Origin: an uncultured Clostridia bacterium
Lineage (GTDB): Bacteria > Bacillota > Clostridia > Oscillospirales > Acutalibacteraceae
DNA: 38,425 nucleotides
NCBI GenBank assembly: GCA_937880805.1
Contig: CALGRR010000069.1
Location: forward strand, 1 to 38,425
Direction of reading: 5' to 3'
Below, one piece after another: positions 15,758 to 24,194 of this stretch. The translations under genes were made by a program, and so were the position numbers. The notes under the pieces are model-generated. The model was not told the origin of the DNA, searched no databases, and saw nothing but the letters and a program-made list of their open reading frames with translations. How positions within the stretch are numbered: position 1 is the first letter of the stretch; every line of letters starts with the position of its first letter.

Positions 15758-16507
15758 TTAAATCTGAGTCATAATTACGGGACCGTTTGAAGTTATGGCT
15801 ATCGTATGCTCAAAATGAGCAGATAAAGAACCGTCTCTTGTTTTGATAGTCCAGCCGTCAGGCAACTGCCTGATGCCTGCTCCGCCTGCATTTATCATAG
15901 GCTCTATTGCGAGCGTCATTCCGGGGAGCAGACGCACACCTCTTCCGGGTGTGCCGAAATTCGGTACGCTGGGGTCTTCATGGAGCTGCTTTCCTACACC
16001 GTGACCCGTGAATTCACGAACCACCGAAAAGCCTCGTTCCTCACAATACCTTTGGATTGTTGAGCCGATGTCGCCCAATCTGCCGCCTGCAACCGCTGCC
16101 CTGATGCCTTCGTAAAGGCTCTCTCGGGTAACGTCGCACAGCCGCTGAGCTTCGGGTGAAATATCACCCGCCGCAAAAGTGGCGGCATTGTCGCCGACAT
16201 AGCCGTTAAGGGTTGCGCCAACATCAATGCTGACAATATCGCCTGCTCTGATGATACGCTTCTTGTTAGGAATGCCGTGAATGACCTCATCGTTTATGGA
16301 AATGCATGCAGCAGCGGGAAATCCGTTATAGCCGAGAAACGAAGGTTTCGCTCCGTGCTTAACTATATAATCGTGGGCAACTTTGTTGATTTCCGCTGTT
16401 GAAACGCCGGGCTCAACTGCCGCACCCGCTGCTTTTAATGCTCCTGCAGAAATAACGCATGCCTCTTTCATAAGGCTGAGCTCTCTGGTTGTTTTGAGCA
16501 CTATCAT
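15758..16507 (-). CDS. map: Methionine aminopeptidase, type I
   Basis: A 249-residue enzyme removing the N-terminal Met from new proteins. The five metal ligands of the pita-bread fold are visible as D95 (SIDVGA), D106 (VGDNAAT), H169 (TGHGVG), E202 (IEPM) and E233 (EHTI), and H77 (VIHG) is the substrate-side His. There is no N-terminal zinc finger. The ATG at 16507 follows GGAGG by six bases. It starts only 23 bases after secY; the adenylate kinase gene usually found between them is absent. Confidence 0.96.
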   Translation of the reverse strand: MIVLKTTRELSLMKEACVISAGALKAAGAAVEPGVSTAEINKVAHDYIVKHGAKPSFLGYNGFPAAACISINDEVIHGIPNKKRIIRAGDIVSIDVGATLNGYVGDNAATFAAGDISPEAQRLCDVTRESLYEGIRAAVAGGRLGDIGSTIQRYCEERGFSVVREFTGHGVGKQLHEDPSVPNFGTPGRGVRLLPGMTLAIEPMINAGGAGIRQLPDGWTIKTRDGSLSAHFEHTIAITSNGPVIMTQI

Positions 16508-16530
16508 GCTGATCCTCCATTAGTCAGGGC

Positions 16531-17871
16531 TTAATCAAGGAAGCCCTTGTAGTGACGCATCATCATCTGGCTTTCGAGCTGCTTAACTGTTTCAAGTGCA
16601 ACACCTACAAGAATGATGATTGATGTGCCGCCCATTGAGATGTTCATTGATGCGCCTTCCTGCCACATATTGAGGAAGAAGGTTGTTATCTGTGAGAAGA
16701 GAATCGGGAAGAGAGCAACTACGCTCAGAAGAAGAGCACCGAGAAGGGTGATTCTGTTGATAATCTTGCCGATATATCTTGAGGTGGGTTCGCCGGGACG
16801 AATGCCGGGGATTGAACCGCCGTTGTCACGGATATTCTTTGACATTTCGATGGGATTGTACTGAATGCTTGAATAGAAGTATGCAAAAGCAATGATGAAT
16901 ACAAAATAGATTATTGAGTATACCCAGCTTGTTGCTTCGAAGATTCCGAAGAAGCCGTTCCAGAACTTGCTTTCAACATCACCTATAAACATCTTGATTG
17001 TAGGGGGAAGTGAAAGGATTGAGGAAGCGAAGATAACGGGCATAACACCTGACATATTAACCTTAACGGGCATATGTGTGCTCTGACCGCCGTACATCTT
17101 ACGGCCAACAACTCTCTTTGCATACTGAACGGGAATTCTTCTCTCTGAGTTATCCATCCATACGATGAAAGCAATCATAAGAATAAGAATGATTGTTACA
17201 AGGGGAGAAAGTGCGTAGTACGGACCGCCCTTGAAGAAGTAACCGTAATCGGGGTGGAAAAGAGTGAAGAAAAGAGTGGGAATTCTTGAAACGATACCGG
17301 CGAAAAGGATAATTGAAATACCGTTGCCGATACCTTTTTCGTTAATTCTTTCACCGAGCCACATAATAAGTGCGGTACCTGCGGTGAAGGTAAGAATGAT
17401 AACGAATGCTGAGAAAACTGCTGCGAAGCCTTTGCCCGTAGCACTTTCAACAAGGTAGCCCTGTGAACGAAGATAGAAGTAGTAAGCTGTACTCTGGAGA
17501 ACACCGAGAGCAATAGTTACGAAACGAGTGATGGAAGCAATCTTCTTGCGGCCTTCCTCGCCTTCTTTCTGGAGTCTTTCAAGGGCGGGAATTGCAACTG
17601 CGAGCAGCTGCATAATAATTGAGCTGTTGATGTAGGGGGTGATTGACATTGCAAAAATGGTACCATAGTTGAATGCATCACCTGTCATCATGCTCAGGTA
17701 GTTCATAAATGTGCCTGCATTGGGGTCAGCGATGATGCCGGCCTCACCGATGTTTGTGAAGGGAACGGGGATAGCCGAACCAACACGGTAGATAAGAACG
17801 ATGAGTGCTGTGAAAAGCAGTTTCTTTCTTAAGTCGGCGATTTTCCATGCATTAACGATTGTCTGAAGCAC
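16531..17871 (-). CDS. secY: Preprotein translocase subunit SecY
   Basis: A 446-residue, ten-helix channel subunit of the Sec translocon. It has the N-terminal LRKKLLFTALIVLIYRVGSAIPVP and the helix-2 region FALSI-like AMSITPYINSSIIMQLL. Later come the conserved RRIPVQYAKRVVGR loop, which contacts ribosome and SecA, and GIRPGEPTSRYI. It is complete in length. It starts one base after the rplO stop, which indicates tight coupling. Confidence 0.97.
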   Translation of the reverse strand: MLQTIVNAWKIADLRKKLLFTALIVLIYRVGSAIPVPFTNIGEAGIIADPNAGTFMNYLSMMTGDAFNYGTIFAMSITPYINSSIIMQLLAVAIPALERLQKEGEEGRKKIASITRFVTIALGVLQSTAYYFYLRSQGYLVESATGKGFAAVFSAFVIILTFTAGTALIMWLGERINEKGIGNGISIILFAGIVSRIPTLFFTLFHPDYGYFFKGGPYYALSPLVTIILILMIAFIVWMDNSERRIPVQYAKRVVGRKMYGGQSTHMPVKVNMSGVMPVIFASSILSLPPTIKMFIGDVESKFWNGFFGIFEATSWVYSIIYFVFIIAFAYFYSSIQYNPIEMSKNIRDNGGSIPGIRPGEPTSRYIGKIINRITLLGALLLSVVALFPILFSQITTFFLNMWQEGASMNISMGGTSIIILVGVALETVKQLESQMMMRHYKGFLD

Positions 17872-17872
17872 T

Positions 17873-18316
17873 TTAGATCACCTCTGCCTTTCCTCCGGCA
17901 GCTTCGATCTTTGATTTTGCGCTATCTGAAAAAGCATTTGCCTGAACGGTGAGCTTCTTCGAAATTTCGCCATTACCCAAAATCTTAACGCCGTCCAAAG
18001 TCTTTTTGATAATGCCTTTCTCAATAAGAGCATCGATTGTAACGGTTGCACCGTCTTCGAAATACTTATCAAGTGCAGCAACATTTGCTATTGCCATCTC
18101 TGTTGCAAAGATGTTGTTGAATCCTCTCTTGGGGATTCTTCTCTGAAGGGGCATCTGACCGCCTTCAAAGCCGGCACGCATACCTCTGCCTGCACGTGCC
18201 TTCTGACCTTTATGACCCTTACCGGCTGTTTTACCCTGACCTGATGCGGGGCCACGGCCGATACGCTTACGCTCTTTAGCTGAGCCTGCTGCGGGTGAGA
18301 GATCGTGCAACTTCAT
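17873..18316 (-). CDS. rplO: Ribosomal protein uL15
   Basis: A 147-residue large-subunit assembly protein. The Gly/Lys/Arg-rich N-terminal arm (KERKRIGRGPASGQGKTAGKGHKGQKAR) and the GGQMPLQRRIPKRGF segment are diagnostic. Its ATG overlaps the rpmD stop by one base (TAATG). Confidence 0.96.
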   Translation of the reverse strand: MKLHDLSPAAGSAKERKRIGRGPASGQGKTAGKGHKGQKARAGRGMRAGFEGGQMPLQRRIPKRGFNNIFATEMAIANVAALDKYFEDGATVTIDALIEKGIIKKTLDGVKILGNGEISKKLTVQANAFSDSAKSKIEAAGGKAEVI

Positions 18317-18507
18317 TAGTTTGCACCTCCTTGCTCGCTGGTCTCAATAAGGTGAGAAATCTTTCTTACCTTGCCCTGAGTAGCAGCGTTATCCGGCTGA
18401 ACTGAAACGTCGCCGATTTTATGAAGACCAAGTGCATGGGCGGTTGCAATCTGAGGCTTGGTGCTTCCAATAAGGCTCTTAACGAGCTTTACCTGAATAT
18501 CTGCCAT
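18316..18507 (-). CDS. rpmD: Ribosomal protein uL30
   Basis: A 63-residue protein with the short bacterial L30 fold (VKLVKSLIG, then HALGLHKIGDVS and a terminal HLIE). Overlaps rplO by one base, so the two are probably translationally coupled. Confidence 0.95.
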   Translation of the reverse strand: MADIQVKLVKSLIGSTKPQIATAHALGLHKIGDVSVQPDNAATQGKVRKISHLIETSEQGGAN

Positions 18508-18522
18508 TTTAATCCGCCCTCC

Positions 18523-19023
18523 TTAACCTAAAATTTCTTTTGCTGACTTGCCGCGGATAGCAGCAACTTCTTCTACATTGCGAAGCTTTGAAAGTCCGTC
18601 AATAGTTGCTCTTACAACGTTGCAGGGATTGTTTGAACGAAGAGCCTTCGTACGAATATCCTTGATACCAACTGTTTCAACAACTGCACGAACGGGACCG
18701 CCTGCGATAACGCCGGTACCGGGTGCTGCGGGCTTAAGAAGAACAACGCCTGCACCGAATTTGCCGATAATCTCGTGAGGAATTGTTGTGCCCTTAAGAG
18801 CAACCTTCATGAGATTCTTCTTTGCATCTTCGATACCCTTGCGGATAGCGTCGGGAACTTCGCCTGATTTGCCAAGTCCGAAACCGATAATGCCGTTGCC
18901 GTCGCCGACTACAACGAGAGCCGCAAACTTAAAGATACGACCGCCCTTTACGGTTTTGGAAACACGGTTTATGGCTACTACGCGCTCTGTGAGCTCATAT
19001 GCCGATGCATCAATCTTAGCCAA
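18523..19023 (-). CDS. rpsE: Ribosomal protein uS5
   Basis: A 166-residue 30S protein involved in decoding fidelity. It has the double-stranded-RNA-binding-like N-terminal domain (RVVAINRVSKTVKGGRIFKFAALVVVGDGNG) and the IPHEIIGKFGAGVVLLKPAAPGTGVIAGGPVRAV segment. It follows rplR by 17 bases. Confidence 0.97.
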   Translation of the reverse strand: MAKIDASAYELTERVVAINRVSKTVKGGRIFKFAALVVVGDGNGIIGFGLGKSGEVPDAIRKGIEDAKKNLMKVALKGTTIPHEIIGKFGAGVVLLKPAAPGTGVIAGGPVRAVVETVGIKDIRTKALRSNNPCNVVRATIDGLSKLRNVEEVAAIRGKSAKEILG

Positions 19024-19040
19024 AAGTATTCCTCCCCTTC

Positions 19041-19400
19041 TTAGAACTTGAGGCCACCCTCACGGGCGCCTTCGGCCAGCTCTTTAACACGGCCGTGATA
19101 GATATAGCCGCCACGGTCGAAAACGCAGTTTTCGATGCCTTTTTCAGCGGCACGTTTTGCCAATAATTCGCCCACTTTGTGAGCTGCAGATTTATTTCCG
19201 CCGTATTCCTCGAAATCCTTCTCAACAGTTGAAGCGGACACAAGGGTAACACCCTTAACGTCGTCTATTAACTGAGCGTAGATATTCTGGAGGGAGCGGA
19301 ATACATTAAGGCGAGGACATTCAGCTGTGCCTGAAATCTTGGCACGGACTCTCTTATGGCGAGTCTGTCTTGCCTTATTGCTGTCCGGTCTGTTAACCAT
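19041..19400 (-). CDS. rplR: Ribosomal protein uL18
   Basis: A 119-residue 5S rRNA-binding protein. It has RHKRVRAKISGTAECPRLNVFRS near the start and ends in FDRGGYIYHGRVKELAEGAREGGLKF, the usual L18 C-terminus. It acts with L5 and 5S rRNA in the central protuberance. Confidence 0.97.
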   Translation of the reverse strand: MVNRPDSNKARQTRHKRVRAKISGTAECPRLNVFRSLQNIYAQLIDDVKGVTLVSASTVEKDFEEYGGNKSAAHKVGELLAKRAAEKGIENCVFDRGGYIYHGRVKELAEGAREGGLKF

Positions 19401-19423
19401 GTTTTTTCACTCCTTAATAAGAC

Positions 19424-19969
19424 TTATTTACCGCCCTTACCGGCCTTGCCTTCCTTGCGGCGAATGTGTTCGTCAACATACTTGATACCTTTGCCCTTAT
19501 AGGGTTCGGGGGGTCTCTTTTCACGAACATTAGCGGCAAACTGTCCGACCATCTGTTTGTCGGGACCTGAAATAATGATCTTATTGGGGTTAGGAACTTC
19601 AACTGTGATGCCTTCGGGAGCGGTCATAACAACGTCGTGTGAATAACCGATCTTGAGGGTAAGTACCTGACCCTTTGCTTCGCAGCGGTAACCAACACCG
19701 TTAACTTCGAGTTCCTTTTTAAAGGTCTCGTTAGCACCAACAACCATATTGTTGATAAGTGTTCTGGTCAAGCCATGAAGAGATCTGTTCATCTTATCAT
19801 CGTTGGGACGGGTAACGTTGATAACGTTGCCGTCTTTTTCAACTGTGATGTTGGGATGTACGTTTCTTGTAAGTGTGCCCTTGGGGCCCTTAACGGTAAC
19901 AAGTGTGCCTTCAATCTGTACATCAACACCAGCGGGTATTTCGATAGGTTTCTTGCCTATACGTGACAT
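19424..19969 (-). CDS. rplF: Ribosomal protein uL6
   Basis: A 181-residue protein with two repeated L6 domains. It opens MSRIGKKPIEIPAGVDV and has the GVGYRCEAKGQVLTLKIGYSH and PPEPYKGKGIKYVDEHIRRKEGKAGK segments near the end. The length is normal. It lies 13 bases after rpsH. Confidence 0.97.
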   Translation of the reverse strand: MSRIGKKPIEIPAGVDVQIEGTLVTVKGPKGTLTRNVHPNITVEKDGNVINVTRPNDDKMNRSLHGLTRTLINNMVVGANETFKKELEVNGVGYRCEAKGQVLTLKIGYSHDVVMTAPEGITVEVPNPNKIIISGPDKQMVGQFAANVREKRPPEPYKGKGIKYVDEHIRRKEGKAGKGGK

Positions 19970-19982
19970 TTACGGCACCTCC

Positions 19983-20381
19983 TTACCAGATAAATGCAAG
20001 AACTTCGCCGCCAACGTTGGCCTTGCGTGCGTCCTTGTCAGTCATAACGCCTTTTGAAGTTGAGAGGATGGCAATGCCGATGCCCTTCATAACCTTGGGC
20101 ATATCCTCACAACTTGTGTAAATTCTCAGACCGGGCTTTGAAACTCTGCGAAGACCGGTGATAACCTGAGACTTGTTGGGACCGTACTTGAGAGCGATTT
20201 CAATCATACCCTGCTTTCCGTCATCCTCAACCTTATATCCTTTGATGTAACCCTCATCAACAAGAATCTGAGCAATCGCCTTCTTCATGTTGGATGCGGG
20301 AACTTTCACTGTGTCATGCTTTGCCGCATTCGCATTACGGATACGGGTGAGCATATCAGCGATGGAATCAGTAATTTGCAT
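19983..20381 (-). CDS. rpsH: Ribosomal protein uS8
   Basis: A 132-residue primary 16S rRNA binder. Known S8 sites in other bacteria regulate the spc genes by binding the rplE mRNA; I did not find an obvious mimic here. It has DSIADMLTRIRNANAAKHDTVKVPAS at the start and GIAILSTSKGVMTDKDARKANVGGEVLAFIW at the end. Confidence 0.97.
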   Translation of the reverse strand: MQITDSIADMLTRIRNANAAKHDTVKVPASNMKKAIAQILVDEGYIKGYKVEDDGKQGMIEIALKYGPNKSQVITGLRRVSKPGLRIYTSCEDMPKVMKGIGIAILSTSKGVMTDKDARKANVGGEVLAFIW

Positions 20382-20410
20382 ACTGTTTACCTCCTTTGCA
20401 ATTGCTCAAT

Positions 20411-20596
20411 TTACCAACTTGCTTTTTTAACGCCGGGAATCTGACCTGCATGTGCCAGCTCTCTGAAGCAGATACGGCAAACGCCGTACTTGCGAAGATA
20501 AGCATGGGGTCTTCCGCAGATCTTACATCTGTTGTAGGCTCTGGTTGAATACTTTGCGGGACGAGCCTGCTTAACTTTCATTGATGTTTTTGCCAC
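20411..20596 (-). CDS. rpsN: Ribosomal protein uS14, zinc type (type Z)
   Basis: A 61-residue short form with a CxxC...CxxC zinc site (C24, C27, C40, C43; CKIC and CRIC). The short zinc form is the usual one in Gram-positive bacteria. It lies between rplE and rpsH in standard order. Confidence 0.97.
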   Translation of the reverse strand: MAKTSMKVKQARPAKYSTRAYNRCKICGRPHAYLRKYGVCRICFRELAHAGQIPGVKKASW

Positions 20597-20608
20597 GGTA
20601 ATCCCTCC

Positions 20609-21151
20609 TTACTTTGAGAACGGAGCGCCCATAAGTGTGAGCAGCTCACGTGCTTCTTCGTCTGTGTTTGCTGTTGTAACAAAGCAGATGTCCATACCTC
20701 TAACCTTGTCAATCTTATCGTAATCTATTTCAGGGAAAATAAGCTGTTCCTTAATACCCATTGAATAGTTACCTCTGCCGTCGAAGGAATTGGGGTTAAT
20801 TCCTCTGAAGTCACGAACTCTGGGAAGAGCGAGATTGAAGAGTCTGTCGATGAACTCATACATTCTTTCTCCTCTGAGAGTAACCTTTGCACCGATAACC
20901 ATGCCTTCACGGAGCTTGAAGTTAGCAACTGACTTCTTAGCCTTGCAGAGAACGGGTGCCTGACCTGTGATCTGCTTAAGATCTGAAGTGATTGCGTCGA
21001 GCATCTTTGAGTTATCTCTTGCTTCGCCGCAGCCAACGTTGATAACAACCTTTTCGAGCTTCGGGATTTGCATAACACTCTTATATTCGAATTTCTTCAT
21101 AAGAGCAGGTGCAACATCTTTGACATACATTTCTTTTAATCTTGCTGCCAT
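20609..21151 (-). CDS. rplE: Ribosomal protein uL5
   Basis: A 180-residue 5S rRNA-binding protein. It has QIPKLEKVVINVGCGEA, ITGQAPVLCKAKKSVANFKLREGM, RVRDFRGINPNSFDGRGNYS and the EEARELLTLMGAPF end, all diagnostic. Complete length. Confidence 0.97.
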   Translation of the reverse strand: MAARLKEMYVKDVAPALMKKFEYKSVMQIPKLEKVVINVGCGEARDNSKMLDAITSDLKQITGQAPVLCKAKKSVANFKLREGMVIGAKVTLRGERMYEFIDRLFNLALPRVRDFRGINPNSFDGRGNYSMGIKEQLIFPEIDYDKIDKVRGMDICFVTTANTDEEARELLTLMGAPFSK

Positions 21152-21169
21152 TTGTTATGTCCTCCCTTA

Positions 21170-21496
21170 TTATTCAAACTCTGCAAGGCAGTCGCTCTTC
21201 TTGCAAGTGCGAACCTTCTTGCCGTTTGCATTGATTTTGTGACCGGTTCTTGTGGGTCTGCCGCACTTGGGGCAGATGAGCTGAACCTTGTCTGCATAGA
21301 GTGCGCTCTCAGCCTTGATAAGGCCGCCGGGCTCACCCATCTTGCGGGGCTTTACGTGCTTGGTTACGATGTTAACGCCTTCAACGATAACCTTACCTTC
21401 AGCGGGGCTGACCTGAACAACCTTGCCTCTCTTGCCTCTGTACTTACCGTTGATAACTACTACTTCGTCACCTGTTTTTACATGAACCTTATTCAT
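21170..21496 (-). CDS. rplX: Ribosomal protein uL24 with C-terminal Cys4 extension
   Basis: A 108-residue assembly-initiating large-subunit protein. The KOW motif is at residues 4-31 (VKTGDEVVVINGKYRGKRGKV). The tail holds four cysteines (C75, C78, C98, C103; CPKC and CKKSDC) arranged like a zinc ribbon. Similar Cys-bearing L24 tails are common in bacteria. The ATG at 21496 follows GGAGG. Confidence 0.95.
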   Translation of the reverse strand: MNKVHVKTGDEVVVINGKYRGKRGKVVQVSPAEGKVIVEGVNIVTKHVKPRKMGEPGGLIKAESALYADKVQLICPKCGRPTRTGHKINANGKKVRTCKKSDCLAEFE

Positions 21497-21510
21497 CTTC
21501 GCACCTCCGA

Positions 21511-21879
21511 TTAAAGTACTTCGGGAGCGAGTGAAAGGATCTTTGTGTAATCCTTTTCACGAAGCTCTCTGGCCACAGGCCCAAAGATACGGGTGCCTCT
21601 GGGGTTCTTGTCTTCTTTAATGATAACGGCTGCATTTTCGTCGAAACGAATGTATGTGCCGTCTTCGCGGCGAAGTCCGCTTGCAGTACGAACAACTACT
21701 GCCTTAACTACGTCGCCCTTTTTAACTACGCCGCCGGGTGTTGCCTTTTTAACAGAAGCAACTACGACATCGCCAATATTGGCATACCTCCTGCCGGAAC
21801 CACCGAGAACGCGAATGCACATAAGCTCTTTCGCACCGGTGTTATCGGCAACCTTGAGGTAACTCTGCTGCTGTATCAC
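21511..21879 (-). CDS. rplN: Ribosomal protein uL14
   Basis: A 122-residue protein at the subunit interface. It begins MIQQQSYLKVADNTGAKELMCIRVLGGSGRRYA and keeps GTRIFGPVARELREKDYTKILSLAPEVL at the end. The length is exactly that of the family. Confidence 0.97.
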   Translation of the reverse strand: MIQQQSYLKVADNTGAKELMCIRVLGGSGRRYANIGDVVVASVKKATPGGVVKKGDVVKAVVVRTASGLRREDGTYIRFDENAAVIIKEDKNPRGTRIFGPVARELREKDYTKILSLAPEVL

Positions 21880-21908
21880 AGTGTTTTCCTCCTTACTTAT
21901 GGGCTAAA

Positions 21909-22163
21909 TTATTTAGCCTTCTCAATGATTTCAACTACACGCCATCTCTTATCTTTTGAAAGAGGACGGGTTTCCATAACAAGTACCTTATCGCCGTAGC
22001 CGCACTCGTTGTTTTCATCGTGTGCCTTAAGCTTATAGGTGTTGTTAACGATCTTCTTATAGAGAGGATGTCTGACCTTGTCCTTAACGGAAACAACTAC
22101 GGTCTTATCCATCTTATCGCTGGTAACAATACCAACGCGGGTTTTTCTGAGGTTTCTTTCCAT
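21909..22163 (-). CDS. rpsQ: Ribosomal protein uS17
   Basis: An 84-residue OB-fold 16S rRNA binder. It begins MERNLRKTRVGIVTSDKMDKTVVV and contains the KAHDENNECGYGDKVLVMETRPLSKDKRWRVVEI block. It lies 21 bases after rpmC. Confidence 0.97.
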   Translation of the reverse strand: MERNLRKTRVGIVTSDKMDKTVVVSVKDKVRHPLYKKIVNNTYKLKAHDENNECGYGDKVLVMETRPLSKDKRWRVVEIIEKAK

Positions 22164-22184
22164 TGTATTTTAACCTCCCTTTCC

Positions 22185-22388
22185 TTACGAGTTAGAACCG
22201 TGAAGTTCGATATCTCTCTGAACAGTTTTGATTCGAGCGATATCCTTCTTAACGGCACTGATTCGCATCGGGTTGTCGAGCTGGTTAACAGCTTGCTGGA
22301 AGCGCAGTTTGAACAGCTCATCCTTCAGCTCAAGAAGCTTAGCATCCAGCTCACCGGCGGAAAGTTTTCTGATTTCACTGGCTTTCAT
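22185..22388 (-). CDS. rpmC: Ribosomal protein uL29
   Basis: A 67-residue two-helix protein near the exit tunnel, with the typical LKDELFKLRFQQAVNQLDNP signature. Its ATG overlaps the rplP stop by one base (TAATG). Confidence 0.96.
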   Translation of the reverse strand: MKASEIRKLSAGELDAKLLELKDELFKLRFQQAVNQLDNPMRISAVKKDIARIKTVQRDIELHGSNS

Positions 22389-22813
22389 TATTGCTCACCA
22401 CCCAATTCTTCTTTAGTAACAAATTTACATTTGATAGGAAGCTTGTTAGCTGCAAGACGCATAGCTTCTGCAGCAAGCTCTCTGTCAACACCGGCGATTT
22501 CAAACATTACTCTGCCGGGCTTAACAACTGCAACCCAATATTCGGGAGAACCTTTACCTGAACCCATTCGGGTTTCAGCGGGCTTCTCTGTGATGGGCTT
22601 GTCGGGGAAAATCTTGATCCAAACCTGGCCGCCTCTCTTGATGTATCTTGTCATAGCGATACGGGCTGCTTCAATCTGGTTTGAGGTAATCCATGCGGGC
22701 TCCATTGCTACGAGACCGAAATCGCCGTAAGTTACGGTGTTGCCTCTTGTAGCCTTACCCTTAAGTCTGCCTCTCTGCACTCTGCGGTGCTTAACACGCT
22801 TAGGTAAAAGCAT
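22388..22813 (-). CDS. rplP: Ribosomal protein uL16
   Basis: A 141-residue protein near the A site. It begins MLLPKRVKHRRVQRGRLKGKA and shows the WIKIFPDKPITEKPAETRMGSGKG signature. It overlaps both neighbours by one base (rpsC upstream, rpmC downstream), so three genes are chained by TAATG overlaps. Confidence 0.97.
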   Translation of the reverse strand: MLLPKRVKHRRVQRGRLKGKATRGNTVTYGDFGLVAMEPAWITSNQIEAARIAMTRYIKRGGQVWIKIFPDKPITEKPAETRMGSGKGSPEYWVAVVKPGRVMFEIAGVDRELAAEAMRLAANKLPIKCKFVTKEELGGEQ

Positions 22814-23502
22814 TACTGGTTACCTCCTTCTCTGCGTCTTCTGGGGCGATTGTTGTTGTTTCTTCTGCTTTCGTGAAGAACTTCGCCTCTGTAAAGCCAT
22901 ACTTTAACGCCGATACGACCGTAGGTTGTCTTTGCCTCAGCAAAACCGTAGTCGATGTCTGCTCTGATTGTCTGAAGGGGAATTGTTCCCTCGTGGTATG
23001 ACTCGCTTCTTGCGATTTCAGCACCGCCGATACGGCCTGAAACCTGAGTTTTGATACCTCTTGCACCGAGCTTCATTGCACGGCCGATAGCCTGCTTAAG
23101 AGCACGGCGGTAAGAAATTCTTCTTTCAAGCTGAGAAGCGATGCTCTCAGCAACAAGCTGTGCGTTAAGATCGGGCTGCTTGATTTCGATGATGTTCAGC
23201 GAAACTTCCTTGCCGCCGAGCTTCTTCTCGCAAATCTTCTTGAGCTTCTCGATTTCTGCACCCTGACGGCCGATAACCATACCGGGCTTTGCACAGTGAA
23301 TGTTTACATAAACGCGTTTTGCGTCACGCTCGATCTCAACCTTGGGAACGCCTGCGGGAGCAAGCTTCTCAAGAAGGTACTCACGAAGTTCGTAGTCTTC
23401 AACGAGAGTATCACCGAACTTGTTGGGAGCTGCATACCAGCGGGATTCCCAGTTCTTAATAACACCGATTCTTAAACCGGTAGGATTGATTTTCTGTCCC
23501 AT
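22813..23502 (-). CDS. rpsC: Ribosomal protein uS3
   Basis: A 229-residue protein lining the mRNA entry tunnel. The start MGQKINPTGLRIGVIKNWESRWYA, the KH domain with GMVIGRQGAEIEKLKK (near residue 75) and the later GRIGVKVWLYRGEVL are clear. It ends in a short Asn/Arg-rich tail. The ATG at 23502 follows GGAGGAGG. Confidence 0.97.
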   Translation of the reverse strand: MGQKINPTGLRIGVIKNWESRWYAAPNKFGDTLVEDYELREYLLEKLAPAGVPKVEIERDAKRVYVNIHCAKPGMVIGRQGAEIEKLKKICEKKLGGKEVSLNIIEIKQPDLNAQLVAESIASQLERRISYRRALKQAIGRAMKLGARGIKTQVSGRIGGAEIARSESYHEGTIPLQTIRADIDYGFAEAKTTYGRIGVKVWLYRGEVLHESRRNNNNRPRRRREGGNQ

Positions 23503-23522
23503 TGTTTAACCTCCTCCTTCGC

Positions 23523-23870
23523 TTATTCCATTTCCTTGAGCACAAGGGTGATATGAGATGTTTTCTTGTTTATACGGAAAGCTCTGCCCTGAGCTCTGGG
23601 TCTGATTCTCTTGAGAGTGGGACCCTGGCTTACGCTGCATTCTGCAACGTAAAGGCGGCTAACGTCCATATTGTTGTTGTTTTCAGCATTTGCGATAGCT
23701 GATTTTAAAAGCTTCATCAAGGGTTCACACGCGGCCTTGGGCGTGTACTTGAGAATAGCCATTGCCTTGTCTGCGGGCTGATTGCGGATTAAATCGAGCA
23801 CAATCTGAACCTTACGAGGCGCAATACGGATATAAGTTGCTTTTGCTGTTGCAACTGCCATATCTGACAT
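23523..23870 (-). CDS. rplV: Ribosomal protein uL22
   Basis: A 115-residue protein whose hairpin lines the exit tunnel. It has ATAKATYIRIAPRKVQIVLDLIRNQ and the C-terminal RIRPRAQGRAFRINKKTSHITLVL signature. I take the ATG at 23870 because AAAGGAG lies about 10 bases upstream; a second ATG at 23861 would be too far. Confidence 0.96.
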   Translation of the reverse strand: MSDMAVATAKATYIRIAPRKVQIVLDLIRNQPADKAMAILKYTPKAACEPLMKLLKSAIANAENNNNMDVSRLYVAECSVSQGPTLKRIRPRAQGRAFRINKKTSHITLVLKEME

Positions 23871-23893
23871 TGTTAATACACTCCTTTCGCCGA

Positions 23894-24175
23894 TTATTTA
23901 CCGTTATTTGATGTTTTTGAACCTGCATGACCTTTGAAGGTTCTTGTAGGTGCAAATTCGCCGAGCTTATGACCAACCATATCCTCTGTTACATATACAG
24001 GAACGTGCTTACGTCCGTCGTGAACAGCAAATGTGTGGCCGACAAAGTCGGGGAAGATTGTGGATGAACGGCTCCAGGTCTTAAGAACCTGCTTCTCACC
24101 GTTTTCATTCATCTTCTGAACTCTTTCGAGCAGTTTAGGCTGCACAAAGGGTCCTTTTTTAACGCTTCTGCCCAT
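23894..24175 (-). CDS. rpsS: Ribosomal protein uS19
   Basis: A 93-residue 30S head protein beginning MGRSVKKGPFVQPKLLERV. It has TWSRSSTIFPDFVGHTFAVHDGRKHVPVYVTEDMVGHKLGEFAPTRTF, all strongly conserved. Normal length. Confidence 0.97.
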   Translation of the reverse strand: MGRSVKKGPFVQPKLLERVQKMNENGEKQVLKTWSRSSTIFPDFVGHTFAVHDGRKHVPVYVTEDMVGHKLGEFAPTRTFKGHAGSKTSNNGK

Positions 24176-24194
24176 TATTATCTGCTCCTTTCAC

